A stretch of 64,000 nt of DNA, taken from NCBI GenBank assembly GCA_003058495.1, contig QBVC01000017.1, positions 62,001-126,000 on the forward strand, given 5' to 3'. Origin of the DNA: a gamma proteobacterium symbiont of Ctena orbiculata. GTDB taxonomy: Bacteria > Pseudomonadota > Gammaproteobacteria > Chromatiales > Chromatiaceae. The notes below the pieces were generated by a model, which saw only the letters and a program-made list of their open reading frames with translations, had not been told where the DNA came from and ran no database searches. Positions 9,462 to 17,550 of the stretch are shown one piece after another (the stretch's first letter is position 1; every line of letters starts with the position of its first letter). Both the position numbers and the translations under genes were made by a program.

Positions 9462-10105
9462 GGGAGCGGCGCCCTGCCCGGTTGGCGCAGGGCATCGAGG
9501 ACGAAGCGCCGGGTCAGGTCAGCGAGCTTCTGGTAAAACTCTGTGCGGGAGCCCTCTTTCATAGCCTCTGTAAAAGGAACTATCCACTTACCCAGGTGTT
9601 CCTCGAGCAAGCTACGTTCCAACCCGGCCAAGCGGTTCCGCTCGTTGGATTCAGTATGGCCGTCGCCCAGGCGCGCGTTTAACAGATAGAGGAATTCCAA
9701 CTCCACAGCCACATGGTCGGGCATCTCGGTGAACTCCTCGGCGACCATGAACCCGCCTTCACGGTAGAGGGCCAGTACCGCCATGGTGGTAGCGCCCATA
9801 ACCACGTTGCCGCGGTCGAGGTAGACAGATCCGTAAGGTTTGGATCGGATATTGAAAGGACCGAGGAACAGGCGCGTGTAATCGATCCGCAGCTCCTCGC
9901 AGCCGGTCTCACGGAAACACCTACCCATGGCTTGCGCCTGAGCGGCACATTCAGCGTCAAGGGCAGACAAGGCCCGTTCCAGCTGGCCAAAGACGTCCTC
10001 ATCCAGAAAGGCCTCTTCCGGCTCGTAATAACAGGCGCTGAGCATACGGCAGGCGTCTGCCTTGGCTTGATGCCGGCGCTCTACGTCATTTTGAAGATCT
10101 GCCAT
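9458..10105 (-). CDS. TorD/DmsD-family chaperone for the molybdoenzyme
   Basis: 215 residues from the ATG at 10105, which has AGGAAG about 7 bp upstream. A longer start at 10189 would overlap the Fe-S subunit and is less favoured. The all-helical TorD family pattern is seen in the YTRLFLGPFNI segment and YGSVYLDRGNVVMG. Members bind the twin-arginine signal of a partner molybdoenzyme and help cofactor insertion before export. Its position after the catalytic and Fe-S genes, and the RR signal on the catalytic subunit, make that enzyme the obvious client. Confidence 0.85.
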   Translation of the reverse strand: MADLQNDVERRHQAKADACRMLSACYYEPEEAFLDEDVFGQLERALSALDAECAAQAQAMGRCFRETGCEELRIDYTRLFLGPFNIRSKPYGSVYLDRGNVVMGATTMAVLALYREGGFMVAEEFTEMPDHVAVELEFLYLLNARLGDGHTESNERNRLAGLERSLLEEHLGKWIVPFTEAMKEGSRTEFYQKLADLTRRFVLDALRQPGRAPLP

Positions 10106-10172
10106 GGAACTTCCTGAAAAGCGACGGGCTGGGGCCATCGACCCCAGCGCTGAATCATCTTGCATACGATCC

Positions 10173-10949
10173 TCAAACGGTAGGATCATTGTAACTTCGG
10201 ATATAGAAGACGTTGGGCTCGGTGCCTTCCTCCTCCTTTAGCCGCGTCGTTTTCCTAGCGGCGAGAATCTTGGCGATCGCACTATTGGGATCGTTTTGAT
10301 CACCGAAGATTCGGGCGTCTGCCGGGCACGCCTCGACACATGCCGGCAGTTCACCGACGCTGGTTCTGTGATAACAGAAGGTACACTTCTCGATGATACC
10401 CATGTTGCGCACCGGCGGGTAGTCGCCGGAATTGAACCTGTTCTCACTGGGTGGCGTCGCACCGGCAACCTTGGCCACCTCGGCTCCGGATGCCGTGCAC
10501 CCGGCAATGGCCGGGTCCTCTTCCAGCCACTCCGGATGGACCGGAAAATCGAACTGGTTGAAGCTGATGACGCTGTAGCTGCCACCGTCGAGGCTGGAAT
10601 CGTCCAGCTCCTGAGAACTATAAGGGCAGGCGTCCAGACAGGCCCCGCAGCCAATGCAACGTTCCTGGTTGAAAAGGGTCGTGTTGTCCGGTGCCTTGAA
10701 CATGGCTTTGGGCTCGGTGGGACACTCTTCAATACAGGGCGGCTCGCTGCAGTGATTGCACAGCACCGGCATCTGCAGATAGGTTGTGTTCGGGAACTCA
10801 CCCTCCGTCTTCATGACGAAGTCGGCCCAGTTGAAACTCTGGTTGTGTGCCCGGGCCTGGGTATTGTTTTCTGCCTTGCAGGCCAACGCACAACTGCCGC
10901 AGCCTGTGCATTGGTGCAGATCGATTACCATTCCGTATTTGACTGACAT
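10173..10949 (-). CDS. Four-cluster Fe-S electron-transfer subunit, ArrB/DmsB type
   Basis: 258 residues from ATG 10949 (GAGG upstream). An in-frame start at 11015 lies inside the previous gene. Four cysteine groups expected for four [4Fe-4S] clusters: CTGCGSCALAC, CNHCSEPPCIEECP, CIGCGACLDACP and a late CTFC with PACVEACP. The N-terminus KYGMVIDLHQCTGCG and the C-terminus VFYIRSY resemble remembered ArrB sequences of arsenate respiratory reductases. It would pass electrons to the catalytic subunit in the periplasm, co-exported on that subunit's Tat signal. 31 bp separate it from the catalytic gene. Confidence 0.9.
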   Translation of the reverse strand: MSVKYGMVIDLHQCTGCGSCALACKAENNTQARAHNQSFNWADFVMKTEGEFPNTTYLQMPVLCNHCSEPPCIEECPTEPKAMFKAPDNTTLFNQERCIGCGACLDACPYSSQELDDSSLDGGSYSVISFNQFDFPVHPEWLEEDPAIAGCTASGAEVAKVAGATPPSENRFNSGDYPPVRNMGIIEKCTFCYHRTSVGELPACVEACPADARIFGDQNDPNSAIAKILAARKTTRLKEEEGTEPNVFYIRSYNDPTV

Positions 10950-10980
10950 AGTCTTAGCCTCATAGTAATTCGGTCGATGG

Positions 10981-13539
10981 TTAGAGCTTCTGGATCTTGA
11001 CGCGCGACACAGCATGACGAGCCGTCGAGCCGCTTAGACGGTCGTAATCGGCCGGCAGCAGTTCGTTGTTGTTGAAACCGCGTGGGACATGCTTGCCGTA
11101 GTCCGCGCTGGCCAACCGGCCGTAGGCCCAGTGCCCCATGCCAAAGGTCTTGTTGACCGTGCCCGGGCGAATGCCTTCCCAGAGTCTGACTTGAATCTTC
11201 ACGCTCTTTTCCGGCGATGTTACCTCTACCCAGTCTCCGTTGTTCAGCTCCAGCTTCCGGGCATCCTTGGGGTTGATCTTGAGGACGTCCGTGTGACTGA
11301 TGTCGCCCGGATCGACCTTCTTGAACTCGTAGAATTCGTTCAAGTTCTGCGACCGGCCCTCGCGGCTCAATCGGCTGCGGCTATCCATGAAGACGAAAGG
11401 AAATTCCTTTTCGTCGCCGTGGTACTTGGCTGGTTCCCAATGGGGCACAAAGACCTGTTCGCCACGGCCTGCGTACTGAGTTACCTCCATTACCTTGTCG
11501 ATGGTGACCTCGTGCTTCTCGGCGTGCATGCCGAGCACCTTCTTCAAGGTTTCGCTGTAGAACTCGAACTTATGAGTCTCTGTTTTGAAGCCCTTCTCCC
11601 ACTTTTTCTTGAAGGGATACTGGTCGGACTGCCACAGACCGAGCTTCACGAATTCCTGCCATCCGTTGATCTTCTCGCCACTATGGTACTTGGCGGGATT
11701 CCACTGTTTCTCGGTCATGACCTTGACGACGATTTCGGCGAACTGCGCCTCGTTTTCCGCCGCCTTTCCGGTTTCAGGGTCTTTCAGTTCGGTTTGGAAG
11801 TAGTCAAACAGGTTCGGGAAGCCTTTTTCCTTCAGTTTCTTCGCCAGCATCCAGACCACTTCGGTCTCGTCGATGCGGCTGTCCCACAGCGGCTTGACCA
11901 AGGGTCGCTGCAGGCCGATATAGCTGTAACGGTTGTATTTACTCGGCACCAGGCCCCAGCGTTCGAACATATGGAACGATGCCGGCAGCACGATGTCGGC
12001 GAACTGGCTCATCTCCGAGGGATTTGTCACAATGTGCGCGAAGAAGGGAACCTTCTCCAACGCCTTTTCCCAACGGGTCGCACCGGTGCACGAAAAGGCG
12101 AAGTTGTTCCAATAACCAATGGCCACTTTGATTTCGTAAGGATCTTCGTCGAGGATCCCGTCGGCCGCGCGGTTGGTGACCACGCCGCCGCCCGGTTTTT
12201 TCTTCAGGGAAGGAAATTCCAGATAGCCCCGCTGGTCGATCTTCTTGTGTTTCACCCCTTTTTGGGCAATTTCGTCCAGGTACGGTTTGAACTTCTCCTT
12301 GTAGAGCGGAATGTGGGTATAGGGTGCCTTCATCTTCTGCAGTGTGCCGCCCTTGTTGTCGGCGCCACCCACCAGCCCGTTGAGGGCATGGGCCGCAAGG
12401 GCGCCGTAGGCGCCGCGTGGCTGCATGGCCGCGCCAGGCGCCATCCAGCACATGACGTTAGGCGCCGCTTTTCCGAAACCGACCGCAACGCGCTTGATCT
12501 GTTCGGCAGGCACCAGACAGATCTTTTCCGCCCATTCCGGAGTGCGGTCCTTCAATTCAATGTTCCACCACTTTACGATGCCATGGGTAAGTTTTTCATC
12601 AAACGCCGCCTCATCCACCGTCTTGCCGGCCTTGAAGGCGTTGACGCCGTCCTTGAAGTCACCGACGAACTCACGGCTCCATAGCCCTTCGGTCAGAATG
12701 ACATGTGCGAGTGCGAGGGCAAGCGCGCTGTCTTCCCCTGGTTTGACCGGCATCCATTCATGGGCCTTTGAAGCTGTCGCCGAAAGGCGTGGATCCACCG
12801 CGACCACGGTTGCCTGATCGAGAACCTTGCCCCATTGACGAATGGCGTTGGGAACCTGGCGGTTCGAAGCGATCGGATCGCCGCCGAAACAGATCACGTA
12901 TTTGCTGTTCTCCAGGTCATAATCGCGATAGTCCCAATAACCTTCGGTGTAGTAGGAGCCGAACTTTTCCGCCTCGGCGCAGATGGCGCTGTGGGAGATG
13001 TTGTTGGGCGAACCGAAAATCCTGGGCAGCGCGCCATAGATGACGTCGCGGCAGTAAGTATAGCGGCCGCGCATGAGCATGAACTTTTCCGTTTCGTTGT
13101 TGTTGCGCAATTCCATCATCTTGTCGGCGATGGTATCCAATGCCTCATCCCATGAGACCGGAACGAATTTGGGGTCGACGCCACGCCCCTTTTTCGGGTT
13201 GGTGCGCTTCATCGGCACCTTGATGCGGTCGGGATCGTACATCTGCCCGATGGCGAGATGGCCGCGTGGACAGACATAGCCATTACTGCTCTTGGAGAGA
13301 TGGTGGCCGCGAACCTTGACCACCCTGCCTTCTTGGACGAAGGCCTCGGCGGCGCACCAGGAGGTACAGCCCTGGCAGACGGTGGGCACCCATTCCCCCT
13401 TGCCGGGAGAGGCGGGCTTGGGCGCGGGTCCATCGGCCGGCGGATCTTCAGCCATTGCCTCGGGCGCCATGGCGGAGGTCGCGATGAGACCGCCGGTCGC
13501 GACCGAGCTCTTGATAAAATCTCTACGATTAAGTTTCAT
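10981..13539 (-). CDS. Periplasmic molybdopterin oxidoreductase, ArrA-like catalytic subunit
   Basis: 852 residues, close to ArrA length. Tat signal RRDFIKSSVATGG at residues 5-17. An N-terminal Fe-S motif C55-x2-C58-x3-C62-x27-C90 is present. C187 (SHSAICAEAEK) is the likely Mo ligand. R159-Y160 lie in RGRYT; H183, S184, K192 and Y204 surround C187. From memory of the Shewanella ArrA structure the pocket is R165, Y166, H189, S190, C193, K198 and Y210, the same spacing with an offset of six. RGRY is also the motif I recall as separating ArrA from ArxA (GRGWG). Arsenate reduction is therefore the leading hypothesis; polysulfide, thiosulfate or selenate reductases of the same branch remain possible. 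It is operonic with the Fe-S, TorD, cytochrome b and nonaheme genes. Confidence 0.88.
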   Translation of the reverse strand: MKLNRRDFIKSSVATGGLIATSAMAPEAMAEDPPADGPAPKPASPGKGEWVPTVCQGCTSWCAAEAFVQEGRVVKVRGHHLSKSSNGYVCPRGHLAIGQMYDPDRIKVPMKRTNPKKGRGVDPKFVPVSWDEALDTIADKMMELRNNNETEKFMLMRGRYTYCRDVIYGALPRIFGSPNNISHSAICAEAEKFGSYYTEGYWDYRDYDLENSKYVICFGGDPIASNRQVPNAIRQWGKVLDQATVVAVDPRLSATASKAHEWMPVKPGEDSALALALAHVILTEGLWSREFVGDFKDGVNAFKAGKTVDEAAFDEKLTHGIVKWWNIELKDRTPEWAEKICLVPAEQIKRVAVGFGKAAPNVMCWMAPGAAMQPRGAYGALAAHALNGLVGGADNKGGTLQKMKAPYTHIPLYKEKFKPYLDEIAQKGVKHKKIDQRGYLEFPSLKKKPGGGVVTNRAADGILDEDPYEIKVAIGYWNNFAFSCTGATRWEKALEKVPFFAHIVTNPSEMSQFADIVLPASFHMFERWGLVPSKYNRYSYIGLQRPLVKPLWDSRIDETEVVWMLAKKLKEKGFPNLFDYFQTELKDPETGKAAENEAQFAEIVVKVMTEKQWNPAKYHSGEKINGWQEFVKLGLWQSDQYPFKKKWEKGFKTETHKFEFYSETLKKVLGMHAEKHEVTIDKVMEVTQYAGRGEQVFVPHWEPAKYHGDEKEFPFVFMDSRSRLSREGRSQNLNEFYEFKKVDPGDISHTDVLKINPKDARKLELNNGDWVEVTSPEKSVKIQVRLWEGIRPGTVNKTFGMGHWAYGRLASADYGKHVPRGFNNNELLPADYDRLSGSTARHAVSRVKIQKL

Positions 13540-13647
13540 GCTCCTCCTCCTTATTGGCCTTTTCAGGATAATCCTGAGCAGCGATTAATGTTCAAGAATC
13601 CATGACATGATGGAGAACCAGTTCCCGGTTCTCCACCAGCCGGAAAA

Positions 13648-14271
13648 TCAGATTTTCGTTTTTTCTTCATCTTCATCTTCGACTTCTTCCCAACCGGTAA
13701 TCATCGCCTTGATATGGGCGGTAGGGGTATGTCCAGCGGTGGCCAGGTAGACATGGACGATCAGGAAGATCAACATCAGGTAGGCTGCACTGGCATGCGC
13801 CACGGCTACCCACTCCAGTGGCAGATTGGCCAGTCCGTACTCGGGCCAGACATCGTAGAACAGGTAGAGCCAGCCGCTGAACCAGATGGTCGGTCCAATC
13901 ACAAGCAACACGAACAGATAGGCGAGGCGCTGCAGCGGATTATGCTTGTGCCGCGTGGTCTGTCGGAACGGGTGCGGGGCATTGGTGAAGATACCGACCG
14001 CGTAGTACTTGATCATGGCATCGGCCTTCTCCAGGGTGGGTATATACTGCTTCCACTCCCCGGTAGTGAAGTGCCAGAAGATGGCGAAGATCCATAGGCC
14101 GACCAGGGTCCAGGCAGCGATGGTGTGGTAACCGACCACCTGCTCGAAGCCGAACAGGGAGTAGATACCGTGCACCTCAAAGCCGGTAATCAGCAGGGTA
14201 ATGATAAGTATCGCCTGGGACCAGTGCCAGAAGCGCTCGAAACGTTTGAACACATAGATTTTCTTTGGCAT
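13648..14271 (-). CDS. Cytochrome b561-type membrane subunit
   Basis: 207 residues from MPKKIYVF (ATG 14271). Four membrane helices at about 18-38, 50-72, 116-138 and 158-182. Histidines suited to haem ligation occur in RFWHWSQ, VGYHTIAAW, AIFWHFTTG and LIVHVYLA. The C-terminus is acidic and cytoplasmic. The family covers the b subunits of hydrogenases, formate dehydrogenases and thiosulfate reductases, which exchange electrons with quinone. It starts 4 bp after the nonaheme cytochrome and precedes the catalytic gene by 108 bp. It probably replaces the NrfD-type or CymA partner usual for Arr enzymes; that is inference. Confidence 0.88.
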   Translation of the reverse strand: MPKKIYVFKRFERFWHWSQAILIITLLITGFEVHGIYSLFGFEQVVGYHTIAAWTLVGLWIFAIFWHFTTGEWKQYIPTLEKADAMIKYYAVGIFTNAPHPFRQTTRHKHNPLQRLAYLFVLLVIGPTIWFSGWLYLFYDVWPEYGLANLPLEWVAVAHASAAYLMLIFLIVHVYLATAGHTPTAHIKAMITGWEEVEDEDEEKTKI

Positions 14272-14275
14272 TGCC

Positions 14276-15892
14276 CTATCCCTTCTTTTGGCTTGAGATA
14301 ACACGTATCGCGCCGTGCAGGAGCACGCCGCTCAGTGCCAGCAACGCCATGGTCAAGAACAGCTTGTCGAGTATGGGTACGCTGCCGATACCCGGCATAT
14401 AAAGACCCTCGACATCCTTCATGCGTCCCTCCCTGCTGTGACAGGACACGCAGGCGAGGGCGTCCTCGGCCGGCGCGACCATGTGATTGACGGGTATGCG
14501 CATTTCGGTTTCGACAAAGCCAACCTGGCCACTGAATTCCCGCCCTGCCACCTTCATTGCGGCATCGATGGACGCCGTCCAGTCAAAGGTCTTCCAGAAG
14601 CCATCGTTCTTCTTTCCGAACAGACTCGCCGCCACGAGGGTCGCCTGTTCCGCATCGATGGGTTGTTTCCCGCGTAACGCCTTGACAGGCCATATACGGG
14701 CCTTGGGGTCGTCAGGGCCGCCCGCGAGGGTGTTGAGCTGCACCACGCCGGCGGGATCGATGCTGTCATCCATGGTGGTGAACTCGATCCGGCCATTGAA
14801 CCAGACATATTCCGGCGTCAGGTTTTCGGCCCACTGGGCGCCACCCCGTTTGGATGAATAGATGACGCGCCCCTTATCGTCCCTTTCGACGATATCCTTG
14901 CCCTTGTCGTCGACGCGGCCGGCGGTGGACCAGTCCCAATAGGTTTTCGTCGGCCGGCCGCCGCGCGCCAGGGCGGGAATATGGCATGTCTGGCAGGCGA
15001 TCCTGTCTACGTGATTGTTTAGCTTGGGGTTGGCGCTTTCCGGGTGGGGCACCAGGCCGTGGCAGGATTCGCAGGTGGCGCGGCTGCCGGCAGCGACGTC
15101 CACGCCCTGTTCATCCTTGCTCTCGGGCTCATACTGGCTGCCCATCATCTGGTGCCATTCGGTTTTGTGGCATGTGGTGCAGCTATAACCGAGTCCGTCC
15201 TGCGCCATGTGCACATCGAGGTGGCGAGGGGCCGTCGCCAGCGATGAATCGAGGTCGCCGTGTTTGATGCCATCGCCCCCGTCGCTGTAGAAATGGCACC
15301 CCCCGCAGGATTTCACGCTTGGCTTGCCGACCTGTTTCGCCAGTTCGGACAGGTTCGGTTTGCGCACCACCTCGCGCGCCTTGGACTTGTCCCATTCCAC
15401 ATGACAGGCCGAGCACTTCACCCGCAACTGATGCCATTTATTGGACGCATAGGTCCCGGTGGTGTCATGACAGGCGAGGCAATCAACTTGCTCTTCGGCC
15501 GTGAAGTCGAAACCCTCATCCTTCCATTCGTTGCTGATATGACAGCGGGCGCAATAGGGTCCGTTCGACGATGTCGCGACCATCATGCTGTTCAGGACGT
15601 TCCGTTTGCCGACCAACTGCCCTGTCTTGTCGTTCGGAATTTCCCAGTTCCAGTGATTGGACGTATGCACCTGCTTGGCAGCAAGGTTATGGCAACCCAG
15701 GCACGCCTTCGTCAGCTCCATTCCGGACTTGAATCTCTGCTGCAAGACCTCGAACTTGGAATGGTCGGCGGTCGACAGTTGCATGGGTGCTGGAGTCACC
15801 GTATCCGGTGTTTTTCCGTAAACCCAGTTGGAACTGGCGGCAATCAAACCTATGGCAAAAAACAATCCAACGCCTACTGATTTATAGATCAT
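14276..15892 (-). CDS. Membrane-anchored nine-haem cytochrome c (octaheme tetrathionate-reductase-like)
   Basis: 538 residues from ATG 15892; an upstream TTG at 15934 is possible. An N-terminal hydrophobic segment (signal or anchor) ends near WVYG, and a C-terminal helix (DKLFLTMALLALSGVLLHG) is a second anchor. Nine CxxCH motifs are visible: CLGCH, CARCH, CLACH, CSACH, CGGCH, CTTCH, CESCH, CQTCH and CVSCH. No CxxCK is present, so the lysine-ligated catalytic haem of octaheme tetrathionate reductase is absent, favouring electron transfer over catalysis. It is the first gene of the operon and would sit on the periplasmic face. Family membership moderate, multihaem nature certain. Confidence 0.85.
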   Translation of the reverse strand: MIYKSVGVGLFFAIGLIAASSNWVYGKTPDTVTPAPMQLSTADHSKFEVLQQRFKSGMELTKACLGCHNLAAKQVHTSNHWNWEIPNDKTGQLVGKRNVLNSMMVATSSNGPYCARCHISNEWKDEGFDFTAEEQVDCLACHDTTGTYASNKWHQLRVKCSACHVEWDKSKAREVVRKPNLSELAKQVGKPSVKSCGGCHFYSDGGDGIKHGDLDSSLATAPRHLDVHMAQDGLGYSCTTCHKTEWHQMMGSQYEPESKDEQGVDVAAGSRATCESCHGLVPHPESANPKLNNHVDRIACQTCHIPALARGGRPTKTYWDWSTAGRVDDKGKDIVERDDKGRVIYSSKRGGAQWAENLTPEYVWFNGRIEFTTMDDSIDPAGVVQLNTLAGGPDDPKARIWPVKALRGKQPIDAEQATLVAASLFGKKNDGFWKTFDWTASIDAAMKVAGREFSGQVGFVETEMRIPVNHMVAPAEDALACVSCHSREGRMKDVEGLYMPGIGSVPILDKLFLTMALLALSGVLLHGAIRVISSQKKG

Positions 15893-16820
15893 TTCTAGTA
15901 ACCAGCTATTGTTAGTTATCAGGTCTCTCCCCAAACAACCTCCACGCTATTGGGGTTCACGTTCAGGTCTCATTCCCGATTGGATTGTTTCAGCGTTACT
16001 TTACGTCGCTCGGAGTTGTGGGCCATGGAGCGGTTCAATGTCGCCACAAGCACCGCTACCAACCCCTTCTCCTTATGAAGAATCTGGTGTTACAAACACT
16101 CAATTCTTCATCCCTAGAAGATAAAGATCCAAACAGCGACTACTGGTAAAATCGTACAGCGGCTACGAGAAACTGCAGAGATATAATGATAATTATCGGA
16201 TTACGCAATTACCGATAGTGGGCATGCTACCATCGTCTATATAAAACTTGAATGACACAGATCAACGAAAACGATCGATCACCCATCACTTCCATCCCAT
16301 TAAAGGCTGATAAAGTAAACCTGAAAACCTTATTGTCTTGATACTTTCTAAAGAGAGGACGGCGGTCTTGGTCCGGCAGTTGTGTTGGCTATTAGCCCCC
16401 TCCCTGTTTGTGAGTTTCGAGTAAATAGCAGTAGTGGTAAAAAACAGCAGTACACTCAATGGTGAATTTTTCTGTGCTTCTCAATATTTACCTGTACAAA
16501 AAATTTGTTTATGAATACTTTTGATAGGGAAGCTGCTATTACTTACTGCTGCCTTTCGTAACCTGTCAATAGATTTGATATCTACAACCAAAAAATTGGC
16601 AACCCGATTGCTGGGGATTGCTATTTTTCGGTATCGCGTTATTCAGTAACCAGGGCTTGAATTGGACCAGTTTTCTCTTACCCTCTTTTATGTACCGATC
16701 AAGGTTCTGTGCGTTCTCGCCTTAAATTTTGCTGACACCAAGTTGCCGTGTAAGCACCATGTAAACAGGAGAGAGTGAAAAAGTGTAAGAATTAGTTTGA
16801 CCCACCATCACTCCACCCTT
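15893..16820. other. AT-rich intergenic region, no gene seen
   Basis: About 930 bp between the divergent-side 5' end of the nonaheme operon and the 3' end of the hydrolase. No convincing ORF has a start, RBS and coding pattern. The region is visibly more AT-rich than its surroundings. It includes ATAATGATAATTATC at 16183-16197 (a Fur-like palindrome) and CAATAGATTTGATATCTAC around 16567. The operon promoter should lie in its left part; no strong -35/-10 pair was recognised. Confidence 0.6.
16183..16197. promoter_or_regulatory. Possible Fur-like site
   Basis: ATAATGATAATTATC contains the perfect palindrome GATAATTATC and two GATAAT-like hexamers of the Fur consensus. It lies about 290 bp upstream of the nonaheme start. 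AT-rich DNA makes chance occurrence likely. Confidence 0.25.
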
Positions 16821-17537
16821 TCATTCCGGTCGCGACTTATCAAACTCTCCGTGCCGGAGGAAATAGAGCACCTGACGGATAACCTCGTCGTCAAGCATGA
16901 TGAAGGCATGGCCCTCTTCCACCACCAGAAAATCCTTCATTTCGGGAAGCTTGGTTCTCTCCACCGCGACCTTGCCATCGTCGTCACCGGGGATCTCGGG
17001 CAGAAACCAGGGCTCTCCATCCACCCTGCCGGCTATGATGCCGATCTCGCCAGGGATGGGTTTGAGGGTATTCGGCAGGCTGTTCTCGTCGGTACCCAAT
17101 ACCTGGCCCGACGGTCCCATGATGGTACGATACCAATAGCCGTCCTTCATCTCGTCGGTGACCTCGCTGCCCCGGTTCGGCGGCGCCAGCATGACGATGC
17201 GCCCGAGATCGAAGATGCGATGCTCCTGCAGATAGTACCTGACTAGAATGCCCCCCAGGGAGTGGGTGACAAAATGGATCTTTTCCGCCATGTTGCCGCG
17301 ACAGTAAGCCAGGCCGGCCTCGATGGCCGGAACGCTCAACTCCTCGACACTTTTGCTCAATCCCGGGTAGCTCTCATTCCATACCCGATAACCCTGATCC
17401 TCCAATGCCCCCTCGATGGCGCTCATGGATAATGCGGTACGACCCATGCCATGGAGCAGGACAGCACATTCGACCTTTGCCGCCAGGGACGCAGAGGGTG
17501 GGATCAAGAGCAGCAGGGTGAACAATATATAACGCAT
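16821..17537 (-). CDS. Secreted alpha/beta-hydrolase (lipase-like)
   Basis: 238 residues from MRYILFTLLLLIPPSASLAA, a clear Sec signal peptide with likely cleavage after SLAA. Longer in-frame starts lie inside the upstream gene. Mature features are the oxyanion region AVLLHGMGR, the nucleophile elbow THSLGGILVRYY (serine in HSLGG), and a likely catalytic histidine in VEEGHAFIM. Likely acts on lipids or esters in the periplasm or outside. It begins 13 bp after the acyltransferase gene on the same strand, so the two are probably co-transcribed. Substrate unknown. Confidence 0.85.
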   Translation of the reverse strand: MRYILFTLLLLIPPSASLAAKVECAVLLHGMGRTALSMSAIEGALEDQGYRVWNESYPGLSKSVEELSVPAIEAGLAYCRGNMAEKIHFVTHSLGGILVRYYLQEHRIFDLGRIVMLAPPNRGSEVTDEMKDGYWYRTIMGPSGQVLGTDENSLPNTLKPIPGEIGIIAGRVDGEPWFLPEIPGDDDGKVAVERTKLPEMKDFLVVEEGHAFIMLDDEVIRQVLYFLRHGEFDKSRPE

Positions 17538-17550
17538 GGCACCATGGACA

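Noticed and set aside
11089-12684. 531-codon plus-strand open frame
   Set aside because: Antisense of the molybdoenzyme catalytic gene, which has unmistakable motifs.
15909-16124. 71-codon plus-strand ORF upstream of the nonaheme operon
   Set aside because: No RBS, Pro/Ser-rich random composition, overlaps the operon 5' end.
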